DNA of 64,000 bases from Mesorhizobium temperatum (GTDB lineage: Bacteria > Pseudomonadota > Alphaproteobacteria > Rhizobiales > Rhizobiaceae): positions 22,005-86,004 of the forward strand of contig NZ_NPKJ01000050.1 in the NCBI RefSeq assembly GCF_002284575.1, written 5' to 3'. Below are positions 59,113 to 64,000 of this stretch, piece after piece. The translations under genes and the position numbers were made by a program. Each line of letters begins with the position of its first letter. The stretch's first letter is position 1. A model generated the notes under the pieces. It did no database searches and was not told the origin of the DNA. It worked only from the letters and a program-made list of their open reading frames with translations.

Positions 59113-59541
59113 ATGCGGCGGTCGATATCGGCAAGTGCGCTCTTGGCAACCTTTGTGTGGGTTGCACCTAGTACCGCCGGACAATCGTTCTCGTGCTCGT
59201 TCGGTGAGCCGGCCTGCCTGGATTACGGCGCCGTCGTCTGCAAGAGCAGCGCCACATGCGTTGCCAAGGATGCGGTCTGCTTCGATTCCTACACCTGCGA
59301 CTATCAGGGCTTTGTCTGCAAATCGAAGTTCGATGTCGCGGTTGACGCTTACGATACGCAACTCAGGAAACACAATGAGCTTGTCGACAAGTTTAATGTG
59401 CTGAACTCGGCCTACGAAGAGGTTCAGGCCGAAAAGGCCGCGGCCTTTTTAGAGTTGGAGGCCGCTCAGGCAAAGGCGCGGCGAATGTCGGACTGTATCG
59501 ATCGCGTCGACACCATCGAGGGAGCCAAAGCCTGTTACTGA
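59113..59541 (+). CDS. secreted Cys-rich protein with coiled-coil tail
   Basis: A 142-residue protein with a signal peptide (ISASALLATFVWVAPSTAG). A compact domain with eight cysteines follows (SCSFGEPACLDYGAVVC, then SATC, AVCFDSYTCDYQGFVC), and then a coiled coil (LVDKFNVLNSAYEEVQAEKA). I recall similar proteins in other rhizobial accessory regions, without known function. It is coupled to the preceding gene, so the two may work together at the cell surface. Confidence 0.65.
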   Translation: MRRSISASALLATFVWVAPSTAGQSFSCSFGEPACLDYGAVVCKSSATCVAKDAVCFDSYTCDYQGFVCKSKFDVAVDAYDTQLRKHNELVDKFNVLNSAYEEVQAEKAAAFLELEAAQAKARRMSDCIDRVDTIEGAKACY

Positions 59542-59565
59542 TTTGTCATTCCGCTCCCGAACATG

Positions 59566-59595
59566 AAAAGCCCGCCACGGGTGAAGCAGCGGGCT
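59566..59595 (-). terminator. terminator of the DUF883-like gene
   Basis: On the minus strand AGCCCGC and GCGGGCT form a stem followed by TTTTC, about 20 bases after the stop at 59617. Confidence 0.7.
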
Positions 59596-59616
59596 CTGGC
59601 CCTTATTTGGGGCGTG

Positions 59617-59967
59617 TTAGATCCAGCGGTCCCGGCGCTGGTCGCCGGCCACAAGAACGAGGCCCAACAGCAAGCCTACAGCCGCGCCCAGTATGAAGGC
59701 GGACGACACCGTGCCAGGATTTTCTTGAACGACACCGGAAGCCGTAGACGCCCTTTTGCGAAGTGCTTGCGTTGTCCGAGACACGCTATCGGCCGCGCCC
59801 TCATACCAACCAGTGGCTTCCTCGACCACCTCTTCAGCGCGCTCCGCGAGCGTCCGATTGATCTTGTTGATCTCGCGCTTCAGCTGCGCAACTTGCTTCT
59901 CCAAGGCTTCCTGAGCTTCGCGCTGCGTCTCCGTCCGTGTTGCGGCTTCGTTTGGGTCGTCGACCAT
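59617..59967 (-). CDS. DUF883 (ElaB/YqjD-like) membrane-associated protein
   Basis: A 116-residue protein with a long amphipathic helix (EALEKQVAQLKREINKINRTL), a central segment EEATGWYEGAADSVSRTTQALRK and a C-terminal transmembrane helix (SSAFILGAAVGLLLGLVLV). ElaB/YqjD proteins tether ribosomes to the membrane in stationary phase. ATG 59967 follows AAGGGAGATCACA. Confidence 0.75.
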   Translation of the reverse strand: MVDDPNEAATRTETQREAQEALEKQVAQLKREINKINRTLAERAEEVVEEATGWYEGAADSVSRTTQALRKRASTASGVVQENPGTVSSAFILGAAVGLLLGLVLVAGDQRRDRWI

Positions 59968-60024
59968 TGTGATCTCCCTTTGGGTGGGGCTCAACGGCCG
60001 CCGCAGCGTAAGGTTCCTCAGCGA

Positions 60025-60057
60025 CAAAAAAAGCCCGCCGCCGTGAGGCAGCGGGCC
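60025..60057 (-). terminator. terminator of the gene at 60091
   Basis: On the minus strand GGCCCGCTGCC pairs with GGCGGCGGGCT (one mismatch) and is followed by seven Ts. Confidence 0.8.
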
Positions 60058-60090
60058 ATGTCGCCTGATCAGTGCCGCCCCGTAGGCCCT

Positions 60091-60495
60091 TCAAGAAACT
60101 CCATGTGACCTCTTCCAGTCCATCTGGTTTTGCTGCAACCGGGTTCTGACAAAATCCCTGATCGATTGGAAATCTTCGCCTCGGGCGCACATCTCTTTCA
60201 CGGCGGAGATGATCGCTATAAATTCTATCCTCAACTGCCTCGCCTCGGCCGGCGGCAGCTCCAGCAGCATTGCATCGATACTTGTTTTCTTCCTCGTAGC
60301 TGAGATCGCGTCAGCGTCTACCTCGGCTCGAAAGTGCTCATGGTTGATCATGTTCATGTGAGAATCCTTTCCGATTGAGGAACTCCCCGCTTCGCCCAGT
60401 CCAGATGATTCGGCTTTAGGGGAGGTAACCGCCGCAATGGCGACGGCGCCGATCCCGGTGAGGATGGCGCGGCGAGAGATCTTTTCGATGGGCAT
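60091..60495 (-). CDS. hypothetical protein with possible Tat signal
   Basis: A 134-residue protein. The N-terminus MPIEKISRRAILTGIGAVAI carries a twin-arginine and hydrophobic core like a Tat export signal; the rest is helical (PPAEARQLRIEFIAIISAVK) with no recognised domain. The ATG at 60495 follows GAAGGC; 60531 is an alternative. It is divergent from the XRE regulator. Confidence 0.5.
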   Translation of the reverse strand: MPIEKISRRAILTGIGAVAIAAVTSPKAESSGLGEAGSSSIGKDSHMNMINHEHFRAEVDADAISATRKKTSIDAMLLELPPAEARQLRIEFIAIISAVKEMCARGEDFQSIRDFVRTRLQQNQMDWKRSHGVS

Positions 60496-60560
60496 GCCTT
60501 CGGCGGCAGCCCGAACAGGGATGTTCGGCATTTGGCTTTCTCCCGGGACTGTGCTATTTG

Positions 60561-60584
60561 CACATTGTGTAATTTACACATGTG
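60561..60584. promoter_or_regulatory. operator candidate upstream of the XRE regulator
   Basis: TGTGTAATTTACACA (60566-60580) is a perfect 7-bp inverted repeat around one T, itself flanked by CACA and TGTG. It lies between the divergent genes, 22 bases before the XRE start, suggesting autoregulation. Confidence 0.5.
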
Positions 60585-60606
60585 GAAATAACACACAGGA
60601 GACTAT

Positions 60607-60843
60607 GTGACAAGCGCACAGATGAGAGCCGCCCGCGCCTTAGTGAATTGGAGCGTTCGCGATCTCTCGGAAAGATCCGGGGTTCACCGCAATACGATCA
60701 CCAATTTCGAGACCGGCAAGTCTGGAGGCGATCCAGACACGCTTGCAAAACTCCTTCGCGCGCTCGAAGCGGCCGGTATCGAGTTCATCCCCGAGAACGG
60801 CGGCGGCGCCGGAGTGAGGCTTAGGAAGAGTGGTATGAGATGA
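60607..60843 (+). CDS. XRE-family helix-turn-helix regulator
   Basis: A 78-residue protein, essentially one HTH domain: RAARALVNWSVRDLSERSGV, then HRNTITNFETGKSGGDPDTL. GTG 60607 follows AGGAG. Small single-domain regulators like this control neighbouring genes in accessory regions. Its stop overlaps the start of the next (broken) gene by ATGA. Confidence 0.8.
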   Translation: MTSAQMRAARALVNWSVRDLSERSGVHRNTITNFETGKSGGDPDTLAKLLRALEAAGIEFIPENGGGAGVRLRKSGMR

Positions 60844-61344
60844 TGGTGCCAGATCTGGGCAGCCGGTCGATCACAGCTGAGGCCATCGCAGAGATTGAAC
60901 GTCCGGTGGGGCAGCTTCTCTTAGGGTATGCCCTTCTCGACCATCAGTTGGATTTTTGGCTGATGGCGATATTCGAGGTTGCGAGAAAGCAAAAACTCGC
61001 CAGCAAAATGCCCCATCAGATTGGCGACAAAATAGGCCTGCTGGGAAAGTGCTTCACCCGTTTAGCTGAGTTTTCGAAGCATCGACATCAGGCCCTGAGG
61101 TTGTTGAAAGAGGCTGACGAACTAAACAGCATCCGAAACACCATCCCACGGCGCGTTATCTCATTTCGGCGTTGATCCGGGACCAATGCTAGTCTTCGCT
61201 CGACTTCGCTATAGCAAGGGCCACGGCATTCACCTTCTCAAGGATGAAGTCTTGACTTTCGCTCAAATCATTGACGCGGCTAGCAGAGTGAGCGACGTAG
61301 TCGCCGAGATGCAGGGAATTTCTCAGGTTTTGCATGGACGATAA
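60840..61344 (+). pseudogene. frameshifted hypothetical gene with RN..HG motif
   Basis: The first frame encodes 111 residues (VGQLLLGYALLDHQLDFWL) and breaks near 61150. A second frame continues as GALSHFGVDPGPMLVFARLR and ends at 61344. Restoring two bases at CATCCCACGGC joins them as IRNTI-HGALSH, giving an RN-x2-3-HG motif seen in HEPN-like proteins. The HEPN idea is an inference. The gene is coupled to the XRE regulator, so an intact version might have been a two-gene module. Confidence 0.6.
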
Positions 61345-61449
61345 ACATGCGCCTCAAACACGCTCTCCATGTAGGTTGTCTGCGGCTTGTCGGTCATAAG
61401 GTCGAACAGATCGTCCCTCACAGGGTCGAGCAGATCGGGCCGGTTGTTG

Positions 61450-61734
61450 TCATTGAAGTGCCCCACCAGGAAAGCCGATGGAATCTGTGTTATCCGATCC
61501 TCGTTCAACGGCATGTGCGATTTGTTTCAGCATCGCATGAGCCGCGCCAGCCGACATGACGAGGCGGCACACAATCACGTGTTCGAACTTTCCACGCTCG
61601 TAGATCGCTCGCTGCCGGCTGTAAAATATGCACCGGAAATTCCCGTCTCCCAAATTTTCCATGTCGGCCATCCCTGAAATGAAGACATCGGGGATGATGG
61701 CCGTTTCGACTAAGTCCATGATGGGATCGGTCAT
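61450..61734 (-). CDS. hypothetical protein
   Basis: A 94-residue protein (PIMDLVETAIIPDVFISG, RCIFYSRQRAIYERGKFE) with no recognised domain. ATG 61734 follows GGGGAGACGCATC. A second frame from 61514 to 61323 on the same strand overlaps its 3' part and begins MPLNEDRITQIPS; which frame is used at the end is not certain. Confidence 0.5.
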   Translation of the reverse strand: MTDPIMDLVETAIIPDVFISGMADMENLGDGNFRCIFYSRQRAIYERGKFEHVIVCRLVMSAGAAHAMLKQIAHAVERGSDNTDSIGFPGGALQ

Positions 61735-62091
61735 GATGCGTCTCCCCAATTGCCCCCAATTGCCGGGTTCCAACACCCGGCGTTGCTGACACCTGCAATT
61801 TTGCAGGCTAACGGAGCAACTGTCGTTTGATCAACTTGGAGATTGGGGGTAGCCGGCACCTGCAATGGGAGAAGGATCTGCATGCCGCATCCGCCTTACT
61901 ATATTAGCAGTAGCGCATGAATGGAGTAGAATGCCACCCCAGCCGGCGCCGCTCTCAATCCCCTCACGCCGGTTGCCCGGCGCTGCTGGCCACCCCGCCG
62001 TGGCTGCTGGGCCGCTCGAACTTTTGCCCGTCAAAAGTTTGGGGCCGGAACGCTTGCTTTTCTCGAGGGTTGGGATGCAGGAGATGCAGGC
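61735..62091. other. intergenic region
   Basis: 357 bases without a supported gene. It contains the promoter side of the gene at 61734 and a tract of direct ATTGCC/ATTGCCGG repeats near 61749. Confidence 0.4.
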
Positions 62092-62316
62092 GTGGCCAAG
62101 AAGCCGTCCATCGCCGAAATGTTGCGACGAACCTCTGACCAACTGAAGAGGATCCGGAAACGCGTCGCCAATGGCGGTCACGTGGACCAGATGCAAGAGG
62201 TCGATGCCCTAGTCGGCCTCGCCAAAGAAATGGCCGACCGGCAACTAGCCGGGTTAGAAAGCCCGGCAGATGAAAACGATGGCTCTGTGCAAGACGGTGA
62301 CGATGCAAAGGACTGA
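62092..62316 (+). CDS. hypothetical protein
   Basis: A 74-residue charged protein (KPSIAEMLRRTSDQLKRIRK at the N-terminus, ADENDGSVQDGDDAKD at the C-terminus), helical, possibly nucleic-acid-binding by charge alone. GTG 62092 is preceded by GGAGATGCAGGC. A terminator hairpin 16 bases after the stop supports a real gene. Confidence 0.5.
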   Translation: MAKKPSIAEMLRRTSDQLKRIRKRVANGGHVDQMQEVDALVGLAKEMADRQLAGLESPADENDGSVQDGDDAKD

Positions 62317-62331
62317 GCGCTATTCAACAAG

Positions 62332-62363
62332 AAGCCGGCCCATGCACGGAGGGACCGGCTTTT
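62332..62363 (+). terminator. terminator after the gene at 62092
   Basis: AAGCCGGCCC pairs with GGGaCCGGCTT (one bulge) and is followed by TTTT. Confidence 0.65.
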
Positions 62364-62570
62364 GTCGCCTGCGTTCATGCAACCCGCTCTCGCGGGCAAA
62401 GGCGACGAAGCATGTTAACGCACAGCACGAACGGTGGTTCCGTTTCGAAAAACGTTCGAGCAACCGACCACGTTTTAGCACCAGATGCTGTCTGAGCGGG
62501 CCGCTCCACCTCATCACATCAGGTCTTCAGCAACCCCGTCAAATTTCTTAAGGCCTGCGCTTGGACGCTT

Positions 62571-62798
62571 TCACTTAAGAAGTCCCTGTTCAGATGCGGC
62601 CGCCTTGAAAGCAGCGAACGCAGCTTGGAGACTGCAATGTCCGGCCAGGCATTCCTCGATCATTCGGATTGCTTCAAGCCTGGACGGCTTTTCCATGAGT
62701 GGCCATGGTTGCTGAAGCGCCGTCCCGGCGTCGGCTATCGAAGCGACCACCGTCGGCTTGTGATTCAGGTAGACTGTAATCGGAATGAACGCCGCCAT
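62571..62798 (-). CDS. DUF982 domain-containing protein
   Basis: A 75-residue protein: PITVYLNHKPTVVASIADAG, then ALQQPWPLMEKPSRLEAI and a helical C-terminus, the pattern of DUF982, a family almost confined to rhizobia and often found in several copies in accessory regions. Function is unknown. ATG 62798 gives the normal domain start. Confidence 0.75.
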   Translation of the reverse strand: MAAFIPITVYLNHKPTVVASIADAGTALQQPWPLMEKPSRLEAIRMIEECLAGHCSLQAAFAAFKAAASEQGLLK

Positions 62799-63052
62799 TT
62801 TTATCGCTCGCCAAGATTGAAGGTGGCTAAACGCGAAGGCCATGGCGGTGGTTGCATCATCGCGACTAACGCCTCACTGAGAACGCTCGACGAGGAAAGC
62901 GAGACCGACGGCAACGCGTAGGACTTCCGCGATCACGGAAGTTACATGAATCGCCAACCCCGGTAGTTTTCAACGGCGGACCCCAATCCGCCCAGGCCGG
63001 CGCCCTTACAGGCAATCTACCCCAACGCCCCCCCAAGCGGCGCCGGCCACTT

Positions 63053-63342
63053 TCAGCCCCTTCGTTCGAAAGTTGGCTTCCAGTCGCGATTGCGCGCCCG
63101 CTGCTGGCCTTCGTAGTCAGGAATGCATGTGAAGAACACCTGCCGGCGGTCACGACCGGCAGCCTTGCAATTTGAGCACACAAAGAGCCCGACCAGGTCG
63201 TCATGCATCGAGCCGTGGTGACGGCCGAGCCTGTCAATCAGCGCCTGGATGTCGAGCTCGATTTGCAGCACATCGGGTGCGCACAATTGACATAGATGGT
63301 TTCGCGGGCGGCCAGAGTGTCGGCGAGGGTCTTTCGAGGCAT
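63053..63342 (-). pseudogene. frameshifted conserved rhizobial protein with Cys pairs
   Basis: ATG 63342, preceded by GGAGA, opens MPRKTLADTLAARETIYVNC, then HPMCC and a premature stop. The next frame continues LDIQALIDRLGRHHGSMHDD, LFVCSNCKAAGRDRR and FFTCIPDYEGQQR to 63053. One missing base near 63275 separates them. The four-cysteine pattern suggests a zinc ribbon in the intact form. Confidence 0.65.
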
Positions 63343-63411
63343 GGCGATCTCCATTGAAGGGGCTCGCCGCAACGGGAGGATTATATTCCTGAATGCTGAT
63401 CCCTGCCACTG

Positions 63412-63780
63412 GTGTCGAAGCGCAGAGACAGCAAGTACCGAAGTGGAAACTCGACGGCCTGGCTAAAGACGAAATGCTACACTGTCGGGGAATTTGAACT
63501 GCTCGGCGTCGAGCGTGAGGCTGGAAAGCCCGCATTCGCCCTGATGGCCGAGCCTGGGACCCGCAAATATGTTGGCAGCGCTTTCGTCAGTGTCAATCGC
63601 GAGATGCGGGAACGGCTATGGAAGCGGGTCCAGGAACATGCCGGGCCACCGCCAAAGGAAATGCCAAAGCGGCCGGCAACGCAGTGGGTCAAACCAGGAA
63701 TCAAAGCCCGCATCAAGCACCTCCGGGGCGAGGAAGACCTTCGCCATGCCTCGCTGCAGGATTTTTGGGATGAGAGTTAG
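63412..63780 (+). pseudogene. ATP-dependent DNA ligase, C-terminal fragment (inverted piece)
   Basis: This 122-residue frame begins SKRRDSKYRSGNSTAWLKTK, which is ligase motif V/VI territory, and continues through the OB-fold (GVEREAGKPAFALMAEPG) to QDFWDES and a stop. It lacks the adenylation domain and a proper start. The missing upstream part lies next to it on the opposite strand, so the fragment is the inverted 3' end of one ligase gene. Confidence 0.8.
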
Positions 63781-63781
63781 C

Positions 63782-64000
63782 GACCTCGAGGCCGGCCTTG
63801 TCGACAAGATGAAAGACCGCGGCGCCAGTGCCCGGGAGCGCCTGGCTGAACTGGATGCGGATGTCAGGCGGGATGATGCCGGCAAGGATGTCGCGGCGCT
63901 CTTGGAGCGCCATGTCGCCCAGGTCGTGGCCGTTGAGGTGCAGCAGATCGAAGGCAACAAAGTAGAGATCGTGCTGGCGCCGCGTGAAGGCCTTACGCAA
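63782..64000 (-). pseudogene. ATP-dependent DNA ligase, central fragment running off the window
   Basis: On the minus strand the frame reads HDLYFVAFDLLHLNGHDLGD, then PGTGAAVFHLVDKAGLE and leaves homology exactly where the plus-strand fragment ends. In intact ligases AGLEG(M)VSKRRDSKYRSG is continuous. The N-terminal part with the catalytic lysine lies beyond the window edge. Confidence 0.78.

Noticed and set aside
61323..61514. 63-codon minus-strand ORF MPLNEDRITQIPSAFLV...
   Set aside because: Overlaps the 3' part of the hypothetical gene at 61450-61734 in another frame and has no ribosome site; mentioned as an alternative end only.

Overview
The window looks like chromosomal DNA of a GC-rich alphaproteobacterium of the order Rhizobiales, most likely Mesorhizobium or a close relative. 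This rests on gene content and synteny, not on a database search. Supporting signs are the block nlpD-pcm-surE-serS-tatCBA-scpBA-nagZ-SPOR-argS-dgt, a fused secDF, an ExoR-like regulator, PopZ, DUF1127 and DUF982 genes, and several dispersed palindromes of the 'GCATGATC..CGAAAA' type.

Layout. 1-2021: the 3' end of a LysR-type gene with an IS5-family element (101-1261) inserted in its stop codon, then non-coding DNA with a decayed copy of the trigger-factor 3' end. 2085-10006: an aa3-type cytochrome oxidase operon (subunits II, I, III, III-like, IV; coxMNOP-like), a YbaK-type deacylase, a DUF2189 membrane protein, heme O synthase (ctaB) and a cytochrome c. 10301-13157: alpha/beta hydrolase, small barrel protein, trigger factor. 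13430-16885: two palindromes, tRNA-Leu, and an operon of a DUF2157 gene (apparently frameshifted), a GDYXXLXY protein and an aromatic ammonia-lyase homologue without the expected MIO serine. 17122-17792: two tandem DUF1127 genes followed by six hairpins that all carry ACCTCCTCCC in the loop. This matches the arrangement of the CcsR ('cuckoo') small RNAs of Rhodobacter and is the most interesting locus here. 18541-21972: trmFO, a parDE toxin-antitoxin pair behind two abutting palindromes, a squalene/phytoene synthase-like protein and a Mth938-like protein.

22077-50585 is mostly core genome: protein export (secDF, yajC, tatABC), cell-envelope and division factors (NlpD/DipM-like, SPOR protein, NagZ), chromosome segregation (scpA, scpB), aminoacyl-tRNA synthetases (serS with an internal insertion, argS), protein repair (pcm), SurE, dNTPase, ErpA, exonuclease III, ExoR, IlvD and a FadL-type porin. 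51019-57395 carries valS, popZ, a TolC-type outer-membrane protein and a Pcm-like methyltransferase.

57503-64000: tRNA-Cys, a small membrane protein, tRNA-Asn, then an accessory stretch beginning right after tRNA-Asn. It holds short lineage-specific genes, an XRE regulator, a DUF982 gene, two frameshifted genes and an ATP-dependent DNA ligase split by an inversion. It looks like a decaying island or recombination hotspot.

A recurring oddity is decayed duplication of gene ends: tig (distant copy), the yajC/secDF junction (tandem, about 267 bp) and the nlpD tail (tandem, 32 bp). Small tandem repeats also sit at translational junctions upstream of cox subunit IV and of ctaB.
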